A stretch of 64,000 nucleotides of DNA from Sulfuritalea sp. GTDB lineage: Bacteria; Pseudomonadota; Gammaproteobacteria; Burkholderiales; Rhodocyclaceae. Of the stretch, positions 44,103-52,036 are shown one piece after another. The notes below the pieces were generated by a model. It did not search any database. It was given only the letters and a program-made list of their open reading frames with translations, and had not been told where the DNA came from. The stretch spans positions 1-64,000 of the forward strand of contig JADJVS010000015.1 of assembly GCA_016710465.1 (NCBI GenBank), written 5' to 3'. How positions within the stretch are numbered: position 1 is the stretch's first letter; every line of letters begins with the position of its first letter. A program made the position numbers and the translations under genes.

Positions 44103-45856
44103 TTGTGGTCTCCCGAATAGTCGCGCACCCCCGGCGGCGAGCGGGTGATCACCACATCGAGGTAATCGACGCGCGGCGAGTCGGCTGCCTGACGATACAC
44201 CATGGTATGACGCAGGAAGTTCGTGTCGTCGCGCTCCACAAAGTCGAGGCGCTGGTGGGCGCCGCGCGATTCGCGCCGCGCCAGCGCGCCTACGGTCACC
44301 GCCTCGGCGCACTCGAGCATGGAACCAAGTTCAAGGATCTGGAACAGATCGGTGTTGAACACCCGGCTGCGGTCGGTGAGCTTCACCCGTGCGTAGCGTT
44401 CGCGCAGCTCGTGGATCTTGTTCACGCCTTCCCGCAGGCCTTCCTCGGTGCGATAGATGCCGACGTTTTTTTCCATCGTGTCCGTCATCTCGCGGCGCAG
44501 GGCCGACATGGATTCGCTACCGTCGTCGCGGCGGTATAACGCTTCGATGCGCTGGCTGGTGGCCTTGGCCGCGGCATCGAGCGCCGCCGCATTCGCCGGC
44601 GGCAGGTCCTGGATGTAATCGATCGCGGACAGGGCGGCGCGGCGGCCGAAGACCAGCAATTCGACCAGGGAATTCGAGCCCAGCCGGTTCGCGCCGTTGA
44701 GGCTGACGCAGGCGCATTCGCCGGCGGCGAAGAGCCCGGGCAGGGGGGTTGCCGCCGCCGTGTTGGTCGAGATGCCGCCCATCATGTAATGCACCACCGG
44801 GCGGATCGGCACCGGGTCCTTGATGATGTCGACGCCGAGGTAGCTTTCGGCGAGTTCATGCACCAGCGGCAGGCGCTCGCGGATTTTCTTTTCGCCCAGG
44901 TGGCGCATGTCGAGCAGGACGCACTCGCCCCATTGGGTGGTGACGGTGTTGCCCTTTTGCAGTTCGTGCCAGTAGGCCTGGCTCAGGCGGTCGCGCGGCC
45001 CGAGCTCCATGGTCTTCAACTGCGGCTGGCCGACCGGGGTCTCGGGGCCCATGCCGTAGTCTTGCAGATAGCGTCGCCCGTGCTTGTTGGTGAGTATCCC
45101 GCCTTCGCCGCGGCAGGCCTCGGTGAGCAGGCTGCCGGTGTTGGGCAGGCCGGTCGGGTGGTACTGGACGAATTCCATGTCCTTCAGCGGCGCGCCGGCG
45201 CGGTAGGCCATGGCCATGCCGTCCCCGGTCTTGATCGCGCCGTTGGTGGAGAAGGGGAACATGCGCCCGGCGCCGCCGCCGGCGATGATCACGGCTTTCG
45301 CGTCGAAGCGGCGCAGCTCGCCGCTACGCATTTCCATCGCGGTGACGCCCCGGCAGCGGCCGTCGTCCATCAGCAGGTCGAGTGCAAAGAACTCGTCATG
45401 GCGCGTAATCGACGGGAATTGCAGGGAGGTCTGGAACAGGGTGTGCAGGATGTGGAAGCCCGACTTGTCGGCGGCAAACCAGGTGCGCTGCTTCTTCATG
45501 CCGCCGAAGGGACGTACCGCGACCGATCCGTCGGCCTCGCGGTTCCAGGGGCAGCCCCAGTGTTCGAGTTGCAGCAGTTCCTTGGGCGCTTCGTGGATGA
45601 AGTATTCGACGCAGTCCTGATCGGAGAGCCAGTCACCGCCGCCGACGGTGTCGTGGAAATGGAAATCGAAGCTGTCATCCGGCTTGATCACACCAGCGGC
45701 GCCACCCTCGGCGGCGCAGGTGTGGCTGCGCATGGGATACACCTTCGAGATCAGTGCGATGCGCAGCTTCGGCGCAGCCTCGGCGAGGGCGATTGCGGCG
45801 CGGAGTCCGGCGCCTCCGGCACCGACGATGACGACATCGCTGGTCAGTGTTTCCAT
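44099..45856 (-). CDS. frdA: Fumarate reductase flavoprotein subunit
   Basis: The catalytic subunit, 585 residues from the ATG at 45856 (METLTSDVVIVGAGGAGLRA). Covalent FAD is expected at the His in SHTCAAEGGAAG; catalytic residues lie in HPTGLPNTGSLLTEACRGEGG and the C-terminal RRESRGAHQRLDF. The frame is open 8 codons further to a TTG, which is less likely because GGAC sits before the ATG. An FNR-type promoter lies upstream, so anaerobic induction is expected; the enzyme reduces fumarate with menaquinol, and may also run as a succinate dehydrogenase. Confidence 0.94.
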   Translation of the reverse strand: METLTSDVVIVGAGGAGLRAAIALAEAAPKLRIALISKVYPMRSHTCAAEGGAAGVIKPDDSFDFHFHDTVGGGDWLSDQDCVEYFIHEAPKELLQLEHWGCPWNREADGSVAVRPFGGMKKQRTWFAADKSGFHILHTLFQTSLQFPSITRHDEFFALDLLMDDGRCRGVTAMEMRSGELRRFDAKAVIIAGGGAGRMFPFSTNGAIKTGDGMAMAYRAGAPLKDMEFVQYHPTGLPNTGSLLTEACRGEGGILTNKHGRRYLQDYGMGPETPVGQPQLKTMELGPRDRLSQAYWHELQKGNTVTTQWGECVLLDMRHLGEKKIRERLPLVHELAESYLGVDIIKDPVPIRPVVHYMMGGISTNTAAATPLPGLFAAGECACVSLNGANRLGSNSLVELLVFGRRAALSAIDYIQDLPPANAAALDAAAKATSQRIEALYRRDDGSESMSALRREMTDTMEKNVGIYRTEEGLREGVNKIHELRERYARVKLTDRSRVFNTDLFQILELGSMLECAEAVTVGALARRESRGAHQRLDFVERDDTNFLRHTMVYRQAADSPRVDYLDVVITRSPPGVRDYSGDHK

Positions 45857-45896
45857 GATTCGTCCATTCGGCTTTAGCAAACGCTAATGTAGCGCG

Positions 45897-45937
45897 AGTA
45901 TCGGCACTTTCGGGGCATCCCTGTTGATCTGCGTCAA
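45897..45937 (-). promoter_or_regulatory. FNR/Anr-type site and promoter for frdABCD
   Basis: TTGAT-CTGC-GTCAA at 45924-45937 matches the FNR palindrome TTGAT-N4-ATCAA in 9 of 10 positions. Minus-strand GATACT (45897-45902), a 4 of 6 match to the -10 consensus, is centred 31 bases from the site centre, as in class II FNR promoters where the site is at -41.5. The 210-base frdA-tpiA gap holds no other clear signal. Confidence 0.7.
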
Positions 45938-46066
45938 CGCTGTTTGCGGTGGTCAGGGACCATGAAAGTTCGCGGCAATGGCCACTAGCCCGGTCTGGTA
46001 TTCGTCACCTGCAGTCGCTATAATCTTGGGCTTTCAATCGCTACTGACGTGATAGAGACAACCCTC

Positions 46067-46810
46067 ATGCGCAGCAAACTCGTGGCCGGCAACTGGAAAA
46101 TGCATGGCAGCCTGTCAAGCAACCTCGCCCTGCTGCAGGCCGTGCGCGATGGGGCCAAGGGAGCCGCCGGCGTCGCCGTTTGCGTGCCCTATCCCTACCT
46201 GGCCCAGGCCAGGTCTGTTCTCGATGGCAGCACCGTCGCGTGGGGCGCCCAGGATGTTTCCGAGCACGACCAGGGGGCATTTACCGGTGAAGTGAGCGGC
46301 GCCATGCTGGTGGATTTCGGCTGTCGCTACGTGCTGGCAGGGCATTCCGAGCGCCGTTCTTTTTACGGCGACACGGATGCCGTGGTGGCCGCCAAGTTTG
46401 CCGCCGCCCTGAAGGCCGGCCTCGTGCCGGTGCTGTGTGTAGGCGAGTCGCTGGCCGAGCGCGAGGCTGGCATCACCGGCGAAGTTGTGACGCGGCAGAT
46501 CGATGCCGTCCTGTCATTGTCCGGCGTTGCCGCGTTTTCCCGTGCCGTGGTGGCCTACGAGCCTGTCTGGGCGATCGGTACCGGCCGCACGGCCTCGCCG
46601 GCGCAGGCGCAGGAAGTGCATGCCTTGATCCGCCAGCGTTTCGCGCGCGATAGCGCAGAGGTGGCGTCGCGCCTGCAAATCCTTTACGGCGGTAGCGTCA
46701 AGCCGGGCAACGCCAAGGAACTCTTTGGCCAGCCAGACATCGACGGTGGCCTGATTGGCGGCGCCTCACTGGTGGCGGGGGATTTCCTCGCCATCTGCGC
46801 CGCCGCCTGA
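46067..46810 (+). CDS. tpiA: Triosephosphate isomerase
   Basis: TpiA interconverts the triose phosphates of glycolysis. From ATG 46067 it has 247 residues: MRSKLVAGNWKMHGS with the catalytic Lys, LAGHSERRSFYGDTD with the catalytic His, AYEPVWAIGTGRTASPAQA with the catalytic Glu and loop 6, and ILYGGSVKPGNAKELFGQPDIDGGLIGGASL for phosphate binding. A GTG six codons upstream is a less likely start. secG follows after 22 bases, the usual order in this group. Confidence 0.96.
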   Translation: MRSKLVAGNWKMHGSLSSNLALLQAVRDGAKGAAGVAVCVPYPYLAQARSVLDGSTVAWGAQDVSEHDQGAFTGEVSGAMLVDFGCRYVLAGHSERRSFYGDTDAVVAAKFAAALKAGLVPVLCVGESLAEREAGITGEVVTRQIDAVLSLSGVAAFSRAVVAYEPVWAIGTGRTASPAQAQEVHALIRQRFARDSAEVASRLQILYGGSVKPGNAKELFGQPDIDGGLIGGASLVAGDFLAICAAA

Positions 46811-46832
46811 GCATCAATTCATCGAGGAAATC

Positions 46833-47183
46833 ATGGACATCCTTCATTCCATCATCCTGGTTGCGCATGTGCTGGCCGGGATTGGCGTCGTCGGCCTGGT
46901 TTTGCTGCAACACGGCAAGGGCGCCGACATGGGGGCGGCCTTCGGCAGCGGTGCGTCGGGCAGCCTGTTTGGCGCGACCGGTTCGGCGAACTTTCTGTCG
47001 CGCGCCACGGCGGTTCTTGCCGCGATCTTTTTCCTGACCAGCCTGGGGCTTTCCTATGTCTCCGGCTCGCGTCCGGCGAAATCGGGCAGCGTCATGGATG
47101 CGGTGCCGGCGACCAGTGTTCCCGCAGCTCCCGCGCCGACTCCGGCGGTACCGGATTCGAAGTCAAAGGACATACCGAAATAA
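46833..47183 (+). CDS. secG: Preprotein translocase subunit SecG
   Basis: SecG is a small part of the SecYEG channel. The 116-residue protein has two membrane helices (residues 3-22, ILHSIILVAHVLAGIGVVGL; and near 52-72) around the conserved LQHGKGADMGAAFGSGASGSLFGATGSANFLSRATA loop, and a disordered Ala/Pro-rich tail with a basic end. It is 22 bases after tpiA with AGGAAA in front. A tRNA gene and nuoA follow. Confidence 0.94.
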   Translation: MDILHSIILVAHVLAGIGVVGLVLLQHGKGADMGAAFGSGASGSLFGATGSANFLSRATAVLAAIFFLTSLGLSYVSGSRPAKSGSVMDAVPATSVPAAPAPTPAVPDSKSKDIPK

Positions 47184-47247
47184 GCTTCAAGCTTCAACGG
47201 GCATAGATTATTTTGTTGCGGCGCATGATTGGATCGATGGCTTACGA

Positions 47248-47253
47248 TATAAT
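47248..47253 (+). promoter_or_regulatory. -10 element of the tRNA-Leu promoter
   Basis: A perfect TATAAT starts 32 bases before the tRNA and is followed by a GC-rich discriminator (GCGCGCC) as in stringently controlled tRNA promoters. I see no good -35 at the right distance. Confidence 0.55.
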
Positions 47254-47279
47254 GCGCGCCGCTCGCGCTTAGTGCAAAC

Positions 47280-47364
47280 GCCGACGTGGTGAAATTGGTA
47301 GACACGCTATCTTGAGGGGGTAGTGGCGAAAGCTGTGCGAGTTCGAGTCTCGCCGTCGGCACCA
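47280..47364 (+). tRNA. tRNA-Leu (anticodon GAG)
   Basis: Acceptor arms GCCGACG (47280-47286) and CGTCGGC (47354-47360) pair fully; discriminator A and an encoded CCA end at 47364. The anticodon stem CTATC/GGTAG holds the loop TTGAGGG, giving GAG. A long variable arm (type II tRNA) and the T-loop GTTCGAGTC are present. It lies between secG and nuoA, a common betaproteobacterial order. Confidence 0.97.
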
Positions 47365-47473
47365 GTTTTTCAGTTGCAGGTCAGTACCAAAAGTTTTCAG
47401 GCATCGGTTTTCTTGCAAGGCATCGCGGGTTGCCGGTTACAACAACGAGTGAAGCAGTGGCGGCGCCACCAAC

Positions 47474-47848
47474 ATGCTGGAAAATTACTTCCCCATCCTC
47501 GTTTTCATCCTGGTAGGCCTGGGTTTTGGCTGCGCTCCAATCCTGTTGGGCTGGCTCGTTGCCCCCAATCGCCCCGACAGCGAAAAGCTCTCGGCCTTCG
47601 AATGCGGTTTTGTCCCCTTCGAGGATGCGCGCCTGAAATTCGATGTGCGCTACTACCTGATTGCCATCCTCTTCATCCTCTTCGATCTGGAAATCGCCTT
47701 CCTCTTTCCGTGGGCCGCGATCTTCAAGGAGATTGTCGCCACCGACGCGGTGAGGGTCTTCGGCTTCATCGAAATGTTCGTGTTCATCGGCATCCTGGTT
47801 GTCGGCTACGTGTATGCGTGGGCCAAGGGTGCGCTGGACTGGGAATGA
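47474..47848 (+). CDS. nuoA: NADH-quinone oxidoreductase subunit A
   Basis: Membrane subunit of complex I, 124 residues, three helices. It carries the conserved loop KLSAFECGFVPFEDARLKFDVRYYL with the Cys that lies near the quinone site, then ILFILFDLEIAFLFPWA. First gene of a complete nuoABCDEFGHIJKLMN run. No strong promoter is obvious in the 109 bases after the tRNA, so transcription may come through from the tRNA or secG. Confidence 0.95.
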   Translation: MLENYFPILVFILVGLGFGCAPILLGWLVAPNRPDSEKLSAFECGFVPFEDARLKFDVRYYLIAILFILFDLEIAFLFPWAAIFKEIVATDAVRVFGFIEMFVFIGILVVGYVYAWAKGALDWE

Positions 47849-47870
47849 ACGGGACAAGGGATATCCACGC

Positions 47871-48347
47871 ATGAGCATCGAAGGCGTTCTGCAGGAAGGA
47901 TTCGTCACCACCTCGCTGGACAAGATCATCAACTGGACACGCACCGGTTCGATGTGGCCGATGACTTTCGGGCTGGCCTGCTGTGCCATCGAGATGATCC
48001 ATGCCGGTTGCGCGCGCTACGACCTCGACCGTTTCGGCATCGTCTTTCGCCCCAGTCCGCGCCAGTCTGATGTCATGATCGTCGCCGGCACGCTGACCAA
48101 CAAGATGGCACCGGCCTTGCGCAAGGTGTATGACCAGATGGCCGAACCGCGCTGGGTGCTGTCGATGGGTTCCTGTGCCAACGGCGGCGGCTACTACCAC
48201 TATTCGTATTCCGTGGTACGCGGCTGCGACCGCATCGTCCCGGTCGATGTCTATGTTCCGGGCTGCCCGCCGACCGCCGAAGCCCTTCTGTACGGCCTGA
48301 TCCAGTTGCAGGGCAAGATCCGTCGCACCACAACCATCGCACGCTGA
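47871..48347 (+). CDS. nuoB: NADH-quinone oxidoreductase subunit B
   Basis: The 158-residue peripheral subunit that holds cluster N2. Its Cys pattern is LACCAIEM with the adjacent pair, MGSCANGGGYYHYSYSVVRGC and VYVPGCPPTAEALLYG. The start MSIEGVLQEGFVTTSLDKII (ATG 47871) is standard. It follows nuoA by 22 bases. Confidence 0.96.
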   Translation: MSIEGVLQEGFVTTSLDKIINWTRTGSMWPMTFGLACCAIEMIHAGCARYDLDRFGIVFRPSPRQSDVMIVAGTLTNKMAPALRKVYDQMAEPRWVLSMGSCANGGGYYHYSYSVVRGCDRIVPVDVYVPGCPPTAEALLYGLIQLQGKIRRTTTIAR

Positions 48348-48359
48348 CCAGAAACCGAC

Positions 48360-48959
48360 ATGAGCGCCAAACTGGAACGACTGAGCCGGCAACTCAAGGA
48401 AAGCTTCGGCGACCGCATAGGCGAGCCGGTGATCAACCACGGCGAAGTGAGCATCAGCGTTCAGGCGGCGAACTACCTTGCGGTGATGCGCCAGTTGCGC
48501 GACGATCCCGTGTTCGGCTTCGAGCAACTGATGGATCTTTCCGGCATCGACTATTCGGAATTCACCGGCTACCAGGGGCCGCGCTATGCCGCCGTGAGCC
48601 AGTTGCTGTCGCTGGCCCATAACTGGCGACTGCAGGTCAAGGCCTTCCCGACCGACGATGACTTTCCGGTGCTGGAATCGGTGGTGGATGTCTGGAACGT
48701 CGCCAACTGGTATGAGCGTGAGGCCTTCGACCTCTTCGGCATCCATTTCGAGGGCCATCCCGACCTGCGCCGCATCCTCACCGACTACGGTTTCGTCGGA
48801 CACCCTTTCCGCAAGGATTTTCCGATTTCAGGCTATGTCGAAATGCGTTACGACCCGGAGCAGCAGCGCGTGGTCTACCAGCCCGTGACCATCGAGCCGC
48901 GCGAAGTGACGCCGCGCATCGTGCGCGAGGAAAATTACGGAAAGGCCGGTCGTGGCTGA
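48360..48959 (+). CDS. nuoC: NADH-quinone oxidoreductase subunit C
   Basis: The 199-residue 30-kDa subunit of the hydrophilic arm. The signature FDLFGIHFEGHPDLRRILTDYGFVGHPFRKDFP is complete (near residues 120-155), followed by EMRYDPEQQRVVYQPV. It overlaps nuoD by 8 bases. C and D are separate genes here, unlike the E. coli fusion. Confidence 0.95.
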   Translation: MSAKLERLSRQLKESFGDRIGEPVINHGEVSISVQAANYLAVMRQLRDDPVFGFEQLMDLSGIDYSEFTGYQGPRYAAVSQLLSLAHNWRLQVKAFPTDDDFPVLESVVDVWNVANWYEREAFDLFGIHFEGHPDLRRILTDYGFVGHPFRKDFPISGYVEMRYDPEQQRVVYQPVTIEPREVTPRIVREENYGKAGRG

Positions 48960-50205
48960 CGTCAGGAACTACACTCTCAACTTTGGTCCTCAGCATCCCG
49001 CGGCGCACGGCGTGCTGCGTCTGGTGCTGGAGCTTGACGGTGAAGTAATCGTTCGCGCCGACCCGCACATCGGCCTGCTCCATCGCGGCACCGAGAAGCT
49101 GGCCGAGACCCGCACCTGGCTTCAGACGCTGCCCTACATGGATCGCCTCGACTACACCTCGATGCTGCCCAGCGAGCATGTCTACTGCCTGGCGGTCGAG
49201 CGCCTGCTCGGCGTCGAGGTGCCGATCCGCGCCCAGTACATCCGCGTCATGTTCGACGAGATTGCGCGGATCAAGAACCACCTCCTGAACATCGGCACCC
49301 ACGCTCTCGACATCGGTGCCATGACCATGGTGCTCTATACCTTCCGCGAGCGCGAGGACCTTTTCGACGTGTTCGAGGCCACCTGCGGCATCCGCATGCA
49401 TCAGGCCTACTACCGGCCGGGTGGCGTGTACCGTGATCTGCCCGACCAGATGCCGAAGTACCAGGAAAACCGCTTCAAGAACGCGCAGACGGTGAAGGAA
49501 CTCAACGAGGCGCGCAACGGTACGCTGCTCGACTTCCTGGAGGACTTCACCAATCGCTTCCCGGGCTACCTCGACGAATACCATACCCTCCTGACCGACA
49601 ACCGCATCTGGAAGCAGCGTACCGTCGGCATCGGTGTCGTCAGCCCCGAGCGTGCCCTGCAACTCGGCTTTTCCGGAGCCATGCTGCGCGGTTCGGGCAT
49701 TGAGTGGGACCTGCGCAAGAAGCAGCCCTACGAGGTCTATGACCGCCTCGACTTCGACATTCCGGTTGGCGTCAATGGCGACACCTACGATCGCTACCTG
49801 GTGCGCATGGAAGAGATGGCTCAGTCGAATCGCATCGTCAAGCAGTGCATCGCCTGGCTGCGCGCCAATCCCGGCCCCGTGATCAGCGATGACCACAAGG
49901 TGGCCCCGCCGCGGCGCGAGAAGATGAAGGGCAGCATGGAAGAGCTGATCCACCACTTCAAGCTGTTCACCGAAGGCATGCACGTCCCGCCGGGCGAAGT
50001 CTATGCCGCGATCGAGCATCCGAAGGGCGAAATGGGCGTCTGGGCCGTGTCCGACGGCGCCAACAAGCCCTACCGCATCAAGCTGCACACCGCGGGTATT
50101 CCGCACCTGGCCGCCACCGATGAAATGTGTCGCGGCCATATGCTGGCCGATGCCACTGCCGTGATCGGCACCATCGATCTGGTCCTTGGCGACGTAGACA
50201 GATAG
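48952..50205 (+). CDS. nuoD: NADH-quinone oxidoreductase subunit D
   Basis: The 417-residue 49-kDa subunit that forms the quinone pocket with NuoB. Features are NFGPQHPAAHGVLRLVLELDGE, HIGLLHRGTEKLAE, YMDRLDYTSM and the C-terminal HMLADATAVIGTIDLVLGDVDR. The start codon is GTG (48952), inside the end of nuoC. Length and motifs are normal. Confidence 0.96.
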   Translation: MADVRNYTLNFGPQHPAAHGVLRLVLELDGEVIVRADPHIGLLHRGTEKLAETRTWLQTLPYMDRLDYTSMLPSEHVYCLAVERLLGVEVPIRAQYIRVMFDEIARIKNHLLNIGTHALDIGAMTMVLYTFREREDLFDVFEATCGIRMHQAYYRPGGVYRDLPDQMPKYQENRFKNAQTVKELNEARNGTLLDFLEDFTNRFPGYLDEYHTLLTDNRIWKQRTVGIGVVSPERALQLGFSGAMLRGSGIEWDLRKKQPYEVYDRLDFDIPVGVNGDTYDRYLVRMEEMAQSNRIVKQCIAWLRANPGPVISDDHKVAPPRREKMKGSMEELIHHFKLFTEGMHVPPGEVYAAIEHPKGEMGVWAVSDGANKPYRIKLHTAGIPHLAATDEMCRGHMLADATAVIGTIDLVLGDVDR

Positions 50206-50213
50206 ACCGCCGC

Positions 50214-50705
50214 ATGAAAAACGACCACGACAAATTGAGTCCCGAGGCGCTGCGCAGGATCGACCGCGAAGTCGCCAAGTATCCAGCCGACCAGAAGCAG
50301 TCCGCTGTCATGGCGGCGCTGGTCATCGCACAGGACGAAAAGGGTTGGCTGCCCAAGGAAACCATCGCCGCCGTGGCCAACTACCTCGGCATGGCGCCGA
50401 TGGCGGCCTACGAGGTGGCGAGCTTCTACAACATGTACGACCTGCATCCGGTCGGCAAGTACAAGGTCACGGTGTGCACCAACCTGCCCTGTGCGCTGTC
50501 GGGCGGGGTTCATGCCGCGGACTATGTCAAGGAAAAGCTTGGCATCGATTTCAACGAGACGACTCCCGACGGCAAGTTCACCCTCAAGGAAGGCGAGTGC
50601 ATGGGGGCCTGCGGCGATGCGCCGGTGATGCTGGTTAACAACAAGCGCATGTGCAGCTTCATGCTCCCCGAGCAGATCGACAAGCTGCTGGCGGAGTGCA
50701 AATAA
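50214..50705 (+). CDS. nuoE: NADH-quinone oxidoreductase subunit E
   Basis: The 163-residue 24-kDa subunit with a thioredoxin-like 2Fe-2S domain: CTNLPC and CMGACGDAPVML provide the four Cys. The N-terminal helical part has YPADQKQSAVMAAL and VASFYNMYDLHPVGKYKV. Start ATG 50214, 8 bases after nuoD. Its TAA overlaps the nuoF ATG by one base. Confidence 0.95.
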   Translation: MKNDHDKLSPEALRRIDREVAKYPADQKQSAVMAALVIAQDEKGWLPKETIAAVANYLGMAPMAAYEVASFYNMYDLHPVGKYKVTVCTNLPCALSGGVHAADYVKEKLGIDFNETTPDGKFTLKEGECMGACGDAPVMLVNNKRMCSFMLPEQIDKLLAECK

Positions 50706-52036
50706 TGGCTCTCATCGACACCATCAATCCGCTGCTCACCACCGGCTGGGCCAAGGGCGATGCCGGCTGGGGAATCAAGGACTACGAGGCGCGCGGTGGC
50801 TACAAGCAGTTGCGGCGCGTGCTTGAAAGCAAGATGACGCAGGACGACCTCATCGCCGAGGTAAAGAAGTCCGTGCTGCGCGGCCGCGGCGGCGCCGGCT
50901 TTCCGACCGGCCTCAAATGGAGTTTCATGCCCAAGGCGGCGCCGGTGAAGTACGTCGTGTGCAATACCGACGAAGGCGAGCCCGGCACCTTCAAGGATCG
51001 TGACCTGATGCGCTTTGATCCGCATTCGGTGATCGAAGGCATGATCATTGCCGGCTATGCGGTGGGCGCCAAGGCAGGCTACAACTACATCCACGGTGAA
51101 ATCTTCGAGGCCTACCAGCGTTTCGAAGAAGCTCTCGACCAGGCGCGTGCCGCCGGTTACCTGGGCGACAATATTCTCGGTTCCGATTTCAGCTTCGACC
51201 TGTTCGCGCACCACGGCTGGGGCGCCTACATCTGCGGCGAGGAAACCGGCCTGCTCGAATCCATCGAAGGCAAGAAGGGGCAGCCGCGATACAAGCCGCC
51301 TTTCCCCGCGAACTTCGGCCTTTACGGCAAACCGACCACGATCAACAACACCGAAACCTTTGCCGCGATTCCCTTCATCCTCGGCATGGGCGGGGAGGCC
51401 TACCTCAACCTGGGCAAGCCGAACAACGGCGGCACCAAGCTGTTCTCGGTATCCGGCCACGTCAATCGTCCCGGCAATTTCGAAGTGCCGATGGGCACGC
51501 CCTTCGCCAAGCTGCTCGAAATGGCCGGCGGCATGCGCGGCGGACGCAAGCTCAAGGCGGTGATTCCGGGCGGTTCGTCCGCGCCGGTGCTGCCCGCCGA
51601 CATCATCATGGACTGCACCATGGATTACGACTCGATTGCCAAGGCCGGCTCGATGCTGGGTTCCGGCGCGGTCATCGTCATGGACGAAACCGTCTGCATG
51701 GTCAAGGCGCTGGAGCGTTTGTCCTATTTCTACTACGAAGAGTCCTGCGGACAATGCACCCCCTGCCGCGAAGGCAGCGGCTGGCTGTATCGCGTCGTGC
51801 ATCGCATCGAGCACGGCGAGGGCCGCCCGGAAGACCTCGACCTCCTGAATCGCGTCACCGACAACATGATGGGCAAGACCATTTGCGCGCTCGCCGATGC
51901 CGCCGCCTTCCCGGTGCGCAGCTTCATCAAGCATTTCAAGAGCGAGTTCGAGTACCACATCGAGAACAAGAAGTGCCTCGTCGATCCCGAAGTGCAGCGC
52001 ATGGGTAGCGGCTTCTTCAAGGCGGGAGCCGTCTGA
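50705..52036 (+). CDS. nuoF: NADH-quinone oxidoreductase subunit F
   Basis: The 443-residue NADH- and FMN-binding subunit. GRGGAGFPTGLKWSFMP binds NADH, CNTDEGEPGTFKDRDLM and AYICGEETGLLESIEG line the FMN site, and ESCGQCTPCREG with a later Cys near TICALADAAAFPVRS hold cluster N3. It overlaps nuoE and nuoG by one base each. Confidence 0.96.
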   Translation: MALIDTINPLLTTGWAKGDAGWGIKDYEARGGYKQLRRVLESKMTQDDLIAEVKKSVLRGRGGAGFPTGLKWSFMPKAAPVKYVVCNTDEGEPGTFKDRDLMRFDPHSVIEGMIIAGYAVGAKAGYNYIHGEIFEAYQRFEEALDQARAAGYLGDNILGSDFSFDLFAHHGWGAYICGEETGLLESIEGKKGQPRYKPPFPANFGLYGKPTTINNTETFAAIPFILGMGGEAYLNLGKPNNGGTKLFSVSGHVNRPGNFEVPMGTPFAKLLEMAGGMRGGRKLKAVIPGGSSAPVLPADIIMDCTMDYDSIAKAGSMLGSGAVIVMDETVCMVKALERLSYFYYEESCGQCTPCREGSGWLYRVVHRIEHGEGRPEDLDLLNRVTDNMMGKTICALADAAAFPVRSFIKHFKSEFEYHIENKKCLVDPEVQRMGSGFFKAGAV

